From assembly GCF_900182815.1 (NCBI RefSeq), contig NZ_FXUA01000007.1, forward strand, positions 62,001-126,000: 64,000 nucleotides of DNA, in the 5' to 3' direction. The DNA comes from Algoriphagus winogradskyi. Lineage in GTDB: Bacteria; Bacteroidota; Bacteroidia; Cytophagales; Cyclobacteriaceae. This document shows, piece after piece, positions 26,621-34,313 of this stretch. Position 1 is the stretch's first letter. Every line of letters begins with the position of its first letter. Position numbers and translations under genes: made by a program. The notes under the pieces are model-generated. The model was not told the origin of the DNA. It saw only the letters and a program-made list of their open reading frames with translations, and ran no database searches.

Positions 26621-29233
26621 ATGAATCATTCCCAAGAAATAGAGCAAAGCCCAGCTTGGTATTCGGCTAGCCTGCAAATATTTTTTTTTCTCTTTTTAAC
26701 CATATCCTGTAAATCAGTTGATGTCTCTAATCTTGACAGCAATGAAATCCAAGTAGCGGAATCAGACAGCATTGATTTTAGATCGCTTATTGAAGCAAAA
26801 GAACTCGCTATCGAATCCTATCAGCCTTCGACAACAACCACTTTCGATATCCTACACACTGAATTGGACTTGTCATTTGATTATCAAAAGCAAACCGTTT
26901 CAGGTAAGGCTTTGCTTACGATGAAACCTTATTTCTATCCGACAAAAGAACTATTTCTTGATGCCCAGGATTTTGAAATTGAGGAATTGTTTTTTTTAGA
27001 GGATGGTAAGCGGCAGTCGTTAGACTACGGATATGATGAGGAAAAAATTCAAATTCATCTGCCAAGAGAACTAGCTAATACAGATACTTTTCAAATAGCA
27101 ATTAAGTATACTGCTTTTCCTGAACGAAATGCAGGAGGTGGTAGTGAGGCAATTACGGATACTAAAGGTTTATATTTCATTGATCCTCTAGATACCATTC
27201 CAAACACACCCACTATGATTTGGACCCAGGGGGAGACGGCACATAACTCGAAGTGGTTTCCTACCATAGATTCTCCTAATGATAAATTTACTCAGTTGAT
27301 AAAGTTAACAGTTGCAGATTCGTTGGTTTCGGTAGGCAATGGTGAATTGATCAGGCAGGACAACTTGGGGAATGGGTTGAGGAAGGATTATTGGGAAATG
27401 AAACTTCCGCATTCAGCCTATTTGTCGGCATTTGCTATAGGTGATTTTGGTAAGATTGAAGCTAATTGGGAGAATGTCCCTTTGGGTTACTTCGTAGAAA
27501 AAGGGTATGAAAAGGGAGCTGAAAAGGTATTTAAAAATACCCCTGAAATGATTGATTTCTTTTCGGAATTACTTGGAGTGAGGTATCCATGGCCTAAATA
27601 CGATCAGGTAGTTGTCCGTGACTTTGTGTCAGGCGCAATGGAAAACACTACGGTGTCTATTTTTATGGAGGAACTAAGGCTAACCGCACGGGAGGCGATT
27701 GATTCTGAGATGGATTACATCATCGCTCATGAGTTGTTTCATCAATGGTTTGGGGATTATGTGACTATGGAATCCTGGGCAAATCTTACCCTGAATGAAG
27801 GCTTTGCTAATTACAGTGAGTTCCTGTGGAACGAGTATAAATATGGTGCAGATGAAGCAAAACTTAAGCTGATAGCAGAAACAGAAAGTTATTTCACGGA
27901 AGCCTTGATTAAGCAAGTTCCGCTGATACGATTTGAATACCAGGAAGCAGAAGATATGTTTGATTCTCATAGCTATTCAAAAGGTGGAGCTATTCTCCAT
28001 ATGCTTCGGGAATACCTAGGGAAGGAAGCTTTCTATGCAGGGTTGAATTATTATCTGACTAAGCACGCTTTTGGTAATGTGGAGGTCAATGATCTTCGAA
28101 TGGCCTTTGAGAAAATATGTGGAGAAGACTTGAATTGGTTTTTCAACCAATGGTTTCTAGCAAAAGGCCATCCAGAGCTTCATTTTGAAGTGGATTATTC
28201 TGATCCAAAAAATATTTCATTTACAGTCTCGCAGCTTCAAAATTTGAATGAAACACCGCTTTATCAGATTCCTCTTGAGGTGAGTTGGTATTTAGATGGA
28301 CAAAGGAATAGCAAACGTGTCATGATTACGAAAGCTTCTCAACAATTTTCATTGGAGAATAAGGCGCCAATACATTTGCTATTCATTGATGAAGAGAAAA
28401 ACATACTTGCTGCCAAATCCATGGAATTAAATGCCAATCAGATGCGAGAGCAGTTTCAAACTTCAAAATTTGGTATAGCTCGATATGAGGCGCTTGATAG
28501 TTTAGCTAGATGGGAGGCAGTTACAGAATTAGAATCTATAATCCCTGTTGCACTTGAAGATGAATTTTGGTCTGTGAGGGAATCAGCTTTATCCATAATA
28601 CAAGGATATCCTGAATGGCTAGAGGATACACCAGAGCTGGCTAGAAAGGTGTTGCAAATTGCGAAAAATGATTCGAGAAATTCTGTGAGAGCAGGTGCAC
28701 TAGATGCTCTATCGGCATTTTCACCGGATGAGTATTACGACACTTTTGTAGAGCTTGCCAAGGATTCTTCTTATTTGGTAGCAGGCTCTGCCTTGATGGG
28801 GCTTGTAACAATGGAGTCGCAGGCTATAGATTCATCGGTAATTGAAGGATATGCAAGCGAAATCAACTATCGCATGGTGATTCCTGTAGCTGATTACTAC
28901 ATCACTAATTCTATTCCTGGAAAAGGGGATTGGTTTATCGACAAGGCAAACACTATCTCAGGAGAGGGATTGTATTATTTCCTTGGATATTTAGGAGAGT
29001 ATTTCAGCCGGTTCCCTGAAGAGGGCGAGGATAATGCAGTCGATTTCTTATTACAGAGGATGGCTTCTGATTCGAGAAGCTATATTCGTTTGGGGGCTTT
29101 TCAGGGGTTGTTAGGCTTTTCTGATGACCCAGAGATTTTGAAAAAAATCAGTGAAGCAGCATCACTAGAAAAGGATACCGACTTGGTTCAGTATTACCAA
29201 TATTTTTTAGAAGCTCTGAAAGATGAAAATTAA
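26621..29233 (+). CDS. M1 family metallo-aminopeptidase, predicted lipoprotein
   Basis: The 870-residue product has a hydrophobic N-terminus ending in a lipobox-like LTISC at Cys30. The M1 domain has the substrate-binding GAMEN at 338-342, the zinc site HELFHQW (His370, Glu371, His374) with Glu393 in NEGFANY eighteen residues on, and the catalytic Tyr452 (SYSKGGA). The C-terminal 250 residues have helical HEAT-like repeats, for example SVRESALSIIQ and SVRAGALDALSAF. It removes N-terminal amino acids from peptides, presumably in the periplasm or at the outer membrane. The long n-region lacks basic residues, which is slightly unusual for a signal peptide; a start further in would remove the lipobox context. 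Confidence 0.92.
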   Translation: MNHSQEIEQSPAWYSASLQIFFFLFLTISCKSVDVSNLDSNEIQVAESDSIDFRSLIEAKELAIESYQPSTTTTFDILHTELDLSFDYQKQTVSGKALLTMKPYFYPTKELFLDAQDFEIEELFFLEDGKRQSLDYGYDEEKIQIHLPRELANTDTFQIAIKYTAFPERNAGGGSEAITDTKGLYFIDPLDTIPNTPTMIWTQGETAHNSKWFPTIDSPNDKFTQLIKLTVADSLVSVGNGELIRQDNLGNGLRKDYWEMKLPHSAYLSAFAIGDFGKIEANWENVPLGYFVEKGYEKGAEKVFKNTPEMIDFFSELLGVRYPWPKYDQVVVRDFVSGAMENTTVSIFMEELRLTAREAIDSEMDYIIAHELFHQWFGDYVTMESWANLTLNEGFANYSEFLWNEYKYGADEAKLKLIAETESYFTEALIKQVPLIRFEYQEAEDMFDSHSYSKGGAILHMLREYLGKEAFYAGLNYYLTKHAFGNVEVNDLRMAFEKICGEDLNWFFNQWFLAKGHPELHFEVDYSDPKNISFTVSQLQNLNETPLYQIPLEVSWYLDGQRNSKRVMITKASQQFSLENKAPIHLLFIDEEKNILAAKSMELNANQMREQFQTSKFGIARYEALDSLARWEAVTELESIIPVALEDEFWSVRESALSIIQGYPEWLEDTPELARKVLQIAKNDSRNSVRAGALDALSAFSPDEYYDTFVELAKDSSYLVAGSALMGLVTMESQAIDSSVIEGYASEINYRMVIPVADYYITNSIPGKGDWFIDKANTISGEGLYYFLGYLGEYFSRFPEEGEDNAVDFLLQRMASDSRSYIRLGAFQGLLGFSDDPEILKKISEAASLEKDTDLVQYYQYFLEALKDEN

Positions 29234-29297
29234 TGCCTTGATTTATAATTGTTTGGAAATAATTTCAATAAAACCTCATCAAATTTGAAATGCATGT

Positions 29298-29328
29298 TTT
29301 GAATCTTTAATAAAAGCTTCTAATTTTG
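29298..29328 (+). promoter_or_regulatory. Consensus Bacteroidota promoter for tRNA-Tyr
   Basis: TTTG (29298-29301), 19 bp, TAATTTTG (29321-29328) matches the primary sigma-factor consensus TTTG-N19-TAnnTTTG of Bacteroidota. It ends 53 bp before the mature tRNA-Tyr. Confidence 0.8.
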
Positions 29329-29381
29329 CCATCCGTTACGATAAGAAAGCCGGAGAAAAGGTTTGAAAAGTAGCGCTAGTT

Positions 29382-29464
29382 GGGGGAATACCAAAGCGGC
29401 CAACTGGGACGGACTGTAAATCCGTTGACTTAAGTCTTCATAGGTTCGAATCCTATTTCCCCCA
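29382..29464 (+). tRNA. tRNA-Tyr (GTA)
   Basis: The 83-nt class II tRNA has an acceptor stem GGGGGAA/TTCCCCC and discriminator A. The anticodon arm is ACGGA-CTGTAAA-TCCGT with anticodon GTA. A long variable arm follows, then a T-arm ATAGG-TTCGAAT-CCTAT. The 3' CCA is not encoded. First gene of the tRNA-tuf group. Confidence 0.97.
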
Positions 29465-29469
29465 CACCA

Positions 29470-29501
29470 TTGTCTGAATGCGAAATTTTTTTCTAATTTT
29501 G
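29470..29501 (+). promoter_or_regulatory. Probable promoter upstream of tRNA-Gly
   Basis: A TAATTTTG -7 box at 29494-29501 is preceded by ATTG (TTG at 29470-29472) with 21 bp between TTG and the -7 box. Transcription would start near 29508, leaving a leader of about 115 nt before tRNA-Gly. Confidence 0.6.
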
Positions 29502-29507
29502 CAGGGC

Positions 29508-29622
29508 GAAAAAGTCTGGATAAGACCAGCTTAATATGGAAGTAGCTCTCCAGAGTACTAGCCGAAAGGTTAAATACTTAGAGGTAGAGCGGCAGAGATG
29601 TTTTCATCTCGAAAGATTACAA
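29508..29622 (+). ncRNA. Hairpin-rich transcribed leader, possible small RNA or tRNA relic
   Basis: The segment lies between a predicted promoter and tRNA-Gly. Hairpins seen: CTGG/CCAG (29516-29529); AGTA-g-CTC/GAG-TACT (29541-29559); TAGCC-GAAA-GGTTA (29559-29572), extended by AGTA/TACT (29554-29557 with 29575-29578); and GAGATG-TTTT-CATCTC (29595-29610). The second and third share bases 29554-29559 and exclude each other. It also repeats 13 bp of tRNA-Gly (29583-29595). It may be a processed tRNA leader, a regulatory RNA, or a decayed tRNA. No known family was recognised. Confidence 0.4.
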
Positions 29623-29695
29623 GCGGGAGTAGCTCAGTTGGTAGAGCGGCAGCCTTCCAAGCTGCAGGTCGCGGGTTCGAGCCTCGTCTCCCGCT
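29623..29695 (+). tRNA. tRNA-Gly (TCC)
   Basis: The 73-nt tRNA has an acceptor GCGGGAG/CTCCCGC, discriminator T, and anticodon arm GCAGC-CTTCCAA-GCTGC with anticodon TCC. The T-arm is GCGGG-TTCGAGC-CTCGT. No CCA is encoded. It lies 42 bp before tRNA-Thr. Confidence 0.97.
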
Positions 29696-29737
29696 CTTTG
29701 TTTCCCTGAGGGTTCTCGGGGGAGCATAAGAGTCTAA

Positions 29738-29809
29738 GCCGACGTAGCTCAGGGGTAGAGTACTTCCTTGGTAAGGAAGGGGTCAGGGGTTCAAATCCCC
29801 TCGTTGGCT
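29738..29809 (+). tRNA. tRNA-Thr (GGT)
   Basis: The 72-nt tRNA has an acceptor GCCGACG/CGTTGGC with one G-T pair, discriminator T, and anticodon arm CTTCC-TTGGTAA-GGAAG with anticodon GGT. The T-arm is AGGGG-TTCAAAT-CCCCT. It is 63 bp before tuf and probably co-transcribed with it. The Tyr-Gly-Thr-tuf order equals that of E. coli tufB. Confidence 0.97.
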
Positions 29810-29872
29810 CATTTCGATTAATAAGAAAAAAAATTAAATATATCTTTAAACTTAAACTGAGGATTTTCACGC

Positions 29873-31060
29873 ATGGCAAAAGCACAATTCGACCGTTCCA
29901 AGCCGCACGTTAATATCGGTACGATTGGTCACGTAGATCATGGAAAGACCACTTTGACTGCTGCCATCACTACCGTACTGGCTAGTAAGGGTCTATCTGA
30001 ATTAAGAGACTTTTCTTCTATCGATAACGCACCGGAAGAAAAAGAAAGAGGTATCACCATTAACACCTCTCACGTAGAATATCAAACTGAAAACAGACAC
30101 TACGCTCACGTAGATTGTCCAGGTCACGCTGATTACGTTAAGAACATGGTAACGGGTGCTGCCCAAATGGACGGCGCTATCCTAGTAGTAGCAGCTACTG
30201 ATGGACCAATGCCTCAAACTAGAGAGCACATCCTTCTAGCTCGTCAGGTAGGTGTACCTCAACTAGTAGTATTTATGAATAAAGTAGATATGGTGGATGA
30301 TCCTGAGCTTCTTGAGCTTGTGGAGATGGAAATCAGAGAACTACTTTCTTTCTATGAATTCGACGGTGACAACATCCCAGTAATCGCAGGTTCAGCACTT
30401 GGTGCATTGAACGGTGAAGAAAAGTGGGTTGAAACTGTAATGGAATTGATGAATGCTGTCGATTCTTATATCCCTCTTCCTGAAAGAGCAATTGATAAGG
30501 ACTTCTTGATGCCTGTAGAGGACGTATTCTCGATCACTGGTCGTGGTACTGTAGCTACTGGTAGAATTGAAAGAGGTGTTATCAACTCTGGTGAAGCTGT
30601 TGACATTATCGGTATGGGTGCTGAAGGACTTAAGTCTACAGTTACTGGTGTTGAGATGTTCCGTAAGATTCTTGACAGAGGTGAAGCAGGTGACAACGTT
30701 GGTCTATTGCTAAGAGGTATCGAAAAATCACAAATCAAACGTGGTATGATTATCTGTAAGCCAGGATCTGTTAAGCCTCACTCTCACTTCAACGCTGAAG
30801 TTTACGTTCTTTCTAAAGAAGAAGGTGGACGTCACACTCCATTCTTCAACAAATATCGTCCACAGTTCTACTTAAGAACTACAGATGTAACTGGTGAGAT
30901 CAAACTTCCAGAGAACGTTGAAATGGTAATGCCAGGTGATAACGTGACTATCGAAGTAACTTTGCTTAATGCAGTTGCTCTTGAGAAAGGTCTTCGTTTT
31001 GCGATCCGTGAGGGTGGTAGAACTGTAGGAGCTGGTCAGGTTACTGAAATTCTTGACTAA
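29873..31060 (+). CDS. tuf: Elongation factor Tu
   Basis: This 395-residue translational GTPase delivers aminoacyl-tRNA to the ribosome. The G domain has the P-loop GHVDHGKT at 19-26, the switch motif DCPGHADY and the NKVDM guanine-specificity motif. Domains II and III follow with [13 protein letters not shown] and the C-terminal [16 protein letters not shown]. It sits after three tRNA genes and ends in a strong terminator. It is the only tuf in the window; none follows fusA, where many bacteria keep a second copy. Confidence 0.99.
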   Translation: MAKAQFDRSKPHVNIGTIGHVDHGKTTLTAAITTVLASKGLSELRDFSSIDNAPEEKERGITINTSHVEYQTENRHYAHVDCPGHADYVKNMVTGAAQMDGAILVVAATDGPMPQTREHILLARQVGVPQLVVFMNKVDMVDDPELLELVEMEIRELLSFYEFDGDNIPVIAGSALGALNGEEKWVETVMELMNAVDSYIPLPERAIDKDFLMPVEDVFSITGRGTVATGRIERGVINSGEAVDIIGMGAEGLKSTVTGVEMFRKILDRGEAGDNVGLLLRGIEKSQIKRGMIICKPGSVKPHSHFNAEVYVLSKEEGGRHTPFFNKYRPQFYLRTTDVTGEIKLPENVEMVMPGDNVTIEVTLLNAVALEKGLRFAIREGGRTVGAGQVTEILD

Positions 31061-31088
31061 TTATCAATCTCTGATTGACTAGTATTAC

Positions 31089-31120
31089 AATGCGATCTCA
31101 AATTATTTTGGGATCGCATT
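31089..31120 (+). terminator. Intrinsic terminator after tuf
   Basis: AATGCGATCTCAAA (31089-31102) pairs with TTTGGGATCGCATT (31107-31120), with one G-T pair and a TTAT loop. TGTTTCTTT follows. The last two bases overlap the -33 box of the tRNA-Trp promoter. Confidence 0.85.
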
Positions 31121-31150
31121 TGTTTCTTTAGTAATCAATACCTAATTTTG
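31119..31150 (+). promoter_or_regulatory. Promoter for tRNA-Trp and the secE-rplL genes
   Basis: TTTG (31119-31122), 20 bp, TAATTTTG (31143-31150) fits the Bacteroidota consensus. It lies 28 bp before tRNA-Trp and drives the following secE-nusG-rpl genes, as no other promoter is seen between them. Confidence 0.8.
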
Positions 31151-31178
31151 CGTTCCCATTAGCGGGGCGTTCATTTAC

Positions 31179-31249
31179 ACGGGCATAGTTCAACGGCAGA
31201 ATAGCGGTCTCCAAAACCGTTGATGGGAGTTCGAATCTCTCTGCCCGTG
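31179..31249 (+). tRNA. tRNA-Trp (CCA)
   Basis: The 71-nt tRNA has an acceptor ACGGGCA/TGCCCGT, discriminator G, anticodon arm GCGGT-CTCCAAA-ACCGT with anticodon CCA, and T-arm GGGAG-TTCGAAT-CTCTC. Unlike the three tRNAs upstream, the 3' CCA is encoded (31250-31252). It is 19 bp before secE. Confidence 0.97.
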
Positions 31250-31268
31250 CCAGTAAGTTAAGTACACT

Positions 31269-31457
31269 ATGAATCTGAAAAACTTTGTTCTAGAATCTTA
31301 TGATGAGATGGTAAATAAGGTCACATGGCCGAAATTTTCATTTCTTCAAAATAGTGCAGTATTGGTGTTAGTAGCATCTTTGATCTTCGCCCTATTTATA
31401 GGCGTGGTAGATCTTGGGTTCGAGAACATCATGAAATGGTTTTATGATTTATTCTAA
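31269..31457 (+). CDS. secE: Preprotein translocase subunit SecE
   Basis: This 62-residue single-span form of SecE has an amphipathic N-terminal helix with the conserved VTWPK (18-22) and one membrane segment at about 29-49. It clamps SecY in the SecYEG translocon, and secY lies 24 kb downstream. It follows tRNA-Trp and precedes nusG by 18 bp, the classical order. Length is typical outside the gamma-proteobacteria, whose SecE has three spans. Confidence 0.95.
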   Translation: MNLKNFVLESYDEMVNKVTWPKFSFLQNSAVLVLVASLIFALFIGVVDLGFENIMKWFYDLF

Positions 31458-31475
31458 TTGAATTGACATTACAGA

Positions 31476-32033
31476 ATGGCTGAACATAAATGGTACGTAC
31501 TCAGAGTAGTAGCGGGACAGGAGAAAAAAACTAAAACCTATTTGGATAATGAAATTTCCAGACAGGCAATTGGAGATTTTATTCCTGAAGTCCTAATACC
31601 TTCGGAGAAAGTATATGAGATGCGTAACGGAAAAAAGCGAGTTAGAGAAAGAAATTTCTTCCCTGGCTACGTTTTAGTCAATGCGGATCTTTCCAATGGT
31701 GAGGCCAATCACGTAATTACAAGTATTCCGGGAGTAATCGGTTTCTTAGGATCAAACTCAGGCGGGGCTTCCAAAACCCCTGAGCCACTTCGTCAGTCAG
31801 AAATTAACCGTATTTTAGGTAAGGTTGAGGAGATTGACGAGTTCGCAGAGAAACTGGATACACCATTTATAGTCGGAGAGACTGTCAAAGTAATGGACGG
31901 TCCTTTCAGTGGATTTACCGGAACAATAGAGGAGATATTTGAGGAGAAGAAAAAACTTAATGTTATGGTTAAGATCTTCGGCCGAAATACTCCTGTCGAA
32001 TTAAACTTTATACAAGTAGAAAAACAAGACTAA
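31476..32033 (+). CDS. nusG: Transcription termination/antitermination protein NusG
   Basis: The 185-residue protein has the NGN domain (about 4-115: [21 protein letters not shown] at 60-68) and the KOW domain (about 131-183: [18 protein letters not shown]). It binds RNA polymerase to control elongation and Rho-dependent termination, and helps couple transcription to translation. It lies 3 bp before rplK in the secE-nusG-rplKAJL unit. Confidence 0.98.
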   Translation: MAEHKWYVLRVVAGQEKKTKTYLDNEISRQAIGDFIPEVLIPSEKVYEMRNGKKRVRERNFFPGYVLVNADLSNGEANHVITSIPGVIGFLGSNSGGASKTPEPLRQSEINRILGKVEEIDEFAEKLDTPFIVGETVKVMDGPFSGFTGTIEEIFEEKKKLNVMVKIFGRNTPVELNFIQVEKQD

Positions 32034-32036
32034 GCA

Positions 32037-32480
32037 ATGGCTAAGGAAATCACTGGTTATTTAAAACTACAAGTGAAAGGTGGCCAGGCAAACCCGTCGC
32101 CTCCAGTAGGTCCAGCTCTTGGTTCCAAGGGTCTGAACATAATGGAGTTCTGTAAGCAGTACAATGCACGTACCCAAGATAAAATGGGTCAAGTGCTTCC
32201 TGTATTGATTACAATCTACTCAGATAAGTCTTTTGACTTCGTAGTAAAAACTCCTCCTGCAGCAAACATGTTGCTAGAGGCTGCGAAAATTAAAAGCGGA
32301 TCTGCTGAACCAAACCGTAAGAAGGTAGGATCAGTAACCTGGGATCAGGTTAAGGAGATAGCGGAGGTAAAAATGCCTGACCTTAATGCTTTCAAAGTTG
32401 AGTCTGCTATGAAAATGGTAGCTGGTACAGCAAGAAGCATGGGAATCACAGTATCTGGAAAAGCCCCTTGGGAAGTATAA
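32037..32480 (+). CDS. rplK: Ribosomal protein L11
   Basis: The 147-residue protein matches L11 throughout. The proline-rich N-terminal loop [21 protein letters not shown] forms part of the GTPase-associated centre. The C-terminal rRNA-binding domain includes [15 protein letters not shown] and [10 protein letters not shown]. It is the stalk base that interacts with EF-Tu, EF-G and release factors. It is followed by rplA after 10 bp. Confidence 0.98.
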   Translation: MAKEITGYLKLQVKGGQANPSPPVGPALGSKGLNIMEFCKQYNARTQDKMGQVLPVLITIYSDKSFDFVVKTPPAANMLLEAAKIKSGSAEPNRKKVGSVTWDQVKEIAEVKMPDLNAFKVESAMKMVAGTARSMGITVSGKAPWEV

Positions 32481-32490
32481 ATAAAAAACA

Positions 32491-33189
32491 ATGGCTAAGT
32501 TAACAAAAAAGCAAAAAGAAGCTCTTTCTAAGTACGACCCAAGCCAAGTGTACTCCCTGGAGGCAGCTTCTACTATCGTGAAGGATATTACTATGACGAA
32601 GTTTGATGCTTCTGTAGATCTTGACATCCGTTTGGGTGTAGATCCACGTAAAGCAGATCAAATGGTAAGAGGCGTTGTTGCGCTTCCTCATGGTACTGGC
32701 AAAGACATCAAAGTATTGGTTCTTTGTACTCCTGACAAAATAGCAGAGGCAACCGAAGCAGGTGCAGATTACGCAGGCTTGGACGACTATATAGCTAAAA
32801 TTGAAGGCGGATGGACTGACATTGATGTCATCATCACTATGCCTAACGTAATGGCGAAAGTAGGTAGATTAGGTAGAGTATTAGGACCAAGAGGTCTTAT
32901 GCCAAATCCTAAATCAGGAACTGTTACTCTGGATGTAGCTAAGGCAGTAAGAGAAGTAAAAGCTGGTAAAATTGATTTCAAAGTAGATAAATTTGGAATT
33001 ATTCACGCTGGTATTGGTAAGGCATCCTTCACTGCGGAGCAGATTGAAGAAAATGTAAAAGAACTTATCCTTACTATTTCTAAGCTAAAGCCTTCATCCT
33101 CTAAAGGAACATATTTCAAGAGTATTCATTTATCCAGTACAATGTCTCCTGGGATAGCAGTGGACAAGGGTAGCATTCAAGGAATTTAA
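32491..33189 (+). CDS. rplA: Ribosomal protein L1
   Basis: This 232-residue, full-length L1 has the characteristic segments [50 protein letters not shown] and [13 protein letters not shown]. It forms the mobile L1 stalk at the tRNA exit site and in many bacteria represses its own operon by binding the mRNA. The gap before it is only 10 bp, so any L1 target site would have to overlap coding sequence or lie further upstream (inference). Confidence 0.98.
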   Translation: MAKLTKKQKEALSKYDPSQVYSLEAASTIVKDITMTKFDASVDLDIRLGVDPRKADQMVRGVVALPHGTGKDIKVLVLCTPDKIAEATEAGADYAGLDDYIAKIEGGWTDIDVIITMPNVMAKVGRLGRVLGPRGLMPNPKSGTVTLDVAKAVREVKAGKIDFKVDKFGIIHAGIGKASFTAEQIEENVKELILTISKLKPSSSKGTYFKSIHLSSTMSPGIAVDKGSIQGI

Positions 33190-33191
33190 TC

Positions 33192-33734
33192 ATGACTAGA
33201 GACGAAAAGAAAGTAATAATCGACGGTCTTACTGAGAAATTTAAGGAAAACCCTTTCTTCTATATCACTGATGCTTCTGGTTTTACCGTAGCGCAAGTGA
33301 ATGCTTTCAGAAGAGCTTGTTTTGACAAAGGTGTTGAGTACAAAGTGTACAAAAATACCTTGGTCACTAAAGCACTGGAAAATTTAGATGCTGACTTCTC
33401 TGAATTATCAGAAAAAGCATTGAAAGGATTCTCTGGGATTTTATTCTCAAAAGAGACGAGTAACCTTCCAGCAAATGTATTGCTGGATTTTAGAAAAAAA
33501 TTAGGTAAAAAAGCAACTAAGCCAGCATTCAAAGGCGCTTCTATCGATGCAGATATTTTCATCGGAGAAGAGAACCTAGAAATGTTATCTAAGTTGAAGT
33601 CAAAGGAGGAATTGTTAGGCGATCTAATCAGCTTGCTACAGTCTCCAGCGATGAACCTTCTTTCAGCATTGCAAAGTGGCCAAAACAATATTACTGGTGT
33701 GCTTAGTACGCTTGCTGATAGAGAAGAAAAATAA
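33192..33734 (+). CDS. rplJ: Ribosomal protein L10
   Basis: The 180-residue protein has the L10 N-terminal RNA-binding domain (FYITDASGFTVAQVNAFRRAC, YKVYKNTLVTKAL) and a C-terminal helix that binds L7/L12 dimers (SPAMNLLSALQSGQNNITGVLSTLADREEK region). It anchors the stalk. Only 2 bp separate it from rplA, so the L10 leader that many bacteria carry in front of rplJ has no room here. It is followed by rplL after 42 bp. Confidence 0.97.
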   Translation: MTRDEKKVIIDGLTEKFKENPFFYITDASGFTVAQVNAFRRACFDKGVEYKVYKNTLVTKALENLDADFSELSEKALKGFSGILFSKETSNLPANVLLDFRKKLGKKATKPAFKGASIDADIFIGEENLEMLSKLKSKEELLGDLISLLQSPAMNLLSALQSGQNNITGVLSTLADREEK

Positions 33735-33776
33735 GTTTAAAAAAATCATTCAAACAAATATTAAATTTCAAATACA

Positions 33777-34157
33777 ATGGCAGATCTTACACAACTTGCA
33801 GATCAGTTGGTAAACTTGACTGTAAAAGAGGTTAAAGAATTGACAGATATCCTTAAGGATCAGTATGGCATCGAGCCAGCTGCTGCAGGTGCAGTAGTTG
33901 TTGCAGGTGGTGCTGGTGCTGGTGAAGCTGCAGCCGAAGAAGAGAAGTCAACTTTTGACGTGATCTTGAAAGCCGCTGGTGGATCAAAACTGGCAGTTGT
34001 TAAGCTTGTAAAAGAATTGACTGGTCTTGGTCTTAAAGAGGCAAAAGAACTAGTTGACGGAGCTCCTAAAGCGTTGAAAGAAGGCGTGGCTAAGGACGAA
34101 GCTGAAGGCTTGAAGAAGTCTTTGGAAGAAGCTGGTGCTGAAGTAGAGATCAAATAA
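33777..34157 (+). CDS. rplL: Ribosomal protein L7/L12
   Basis: The 126-residue protein has the N-terminal dimerisation domain (about 1-33, [16 protein letters not shown]), an alanine/glycine-rich hinge (about 36-55), and the conserved C-terminal domain with [20 protein letters not shown] and [12 protein letters not shown]. It is the flexible stalk that recruits translation factors. The 156 bp to rpoB contains a terminator-like hairpin, so rplL transcript levels may exceed those of rpoBC. Confidence 0.98.
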   Translation: MADLTQLADQLVNLTVKEVKELTDILKDQYGIEPAAAGAVVVAGGAGAGEAAAEEEKSTFDVILKAAGGSKLAVVKLVKELTGLGLKEAKELVDGAPKALKEGVAKDEAEGLKKSLEEAGAEVEIK

Positions 34158-34195
34158 TTTGCTGAACCGCAACTATTAGGTTGGGGTTCAAGCCT

Positions 34196-34222
34196 AAGAC
34201 CTGACTATTTTAGTCAGGTCTT
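34196..34222 (+). terminator. Terminator-like hairpin (possible attenuator) between rplL and rpoB
   Basis: AAGACCTGACTA (34196-34207) and TAGTCAGGTCTT (34211-34222) form a perfect 12-bp stem with a TTT loop, followed by TTCC, so the T-run is short. It is a likely partial terminator that reduces rpoBC relative to rplL, as known at this junction in E. coli. A second dyad, ATCGGAAA/TTTCCGAT (34261-34283), lies closer to rpoB. Confidence 0.7.
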
Positions 34223-34313
34223 TTCCTGTTTATGCACAGGTTCAAATTAGCATTATTCTAATCGGAAATATAATTTTTCCGATATAAACATTTCACCATA
34301 AACATACACTACC

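Noticed and set aside
29508..29622. Complete extra tRNA gene in the leader
   Set aside because: No acceptor stem, T-arm or complete cloverleaf could be drawn. It is at best a remnant, so it was reported as a possible ncRNA.
33189..33192. L10-leader type regulatory RNA before rplJ
   Set aside because: Only 2 bp separate rplA and rplJ, so there is no room for the known leader. None was recognised upstream of rplK.
33260..33688. 142-codon antisense frame in rplJ
   Set aside because: It mirrors rplJ codons, with no conserved features and no promoter or start context.
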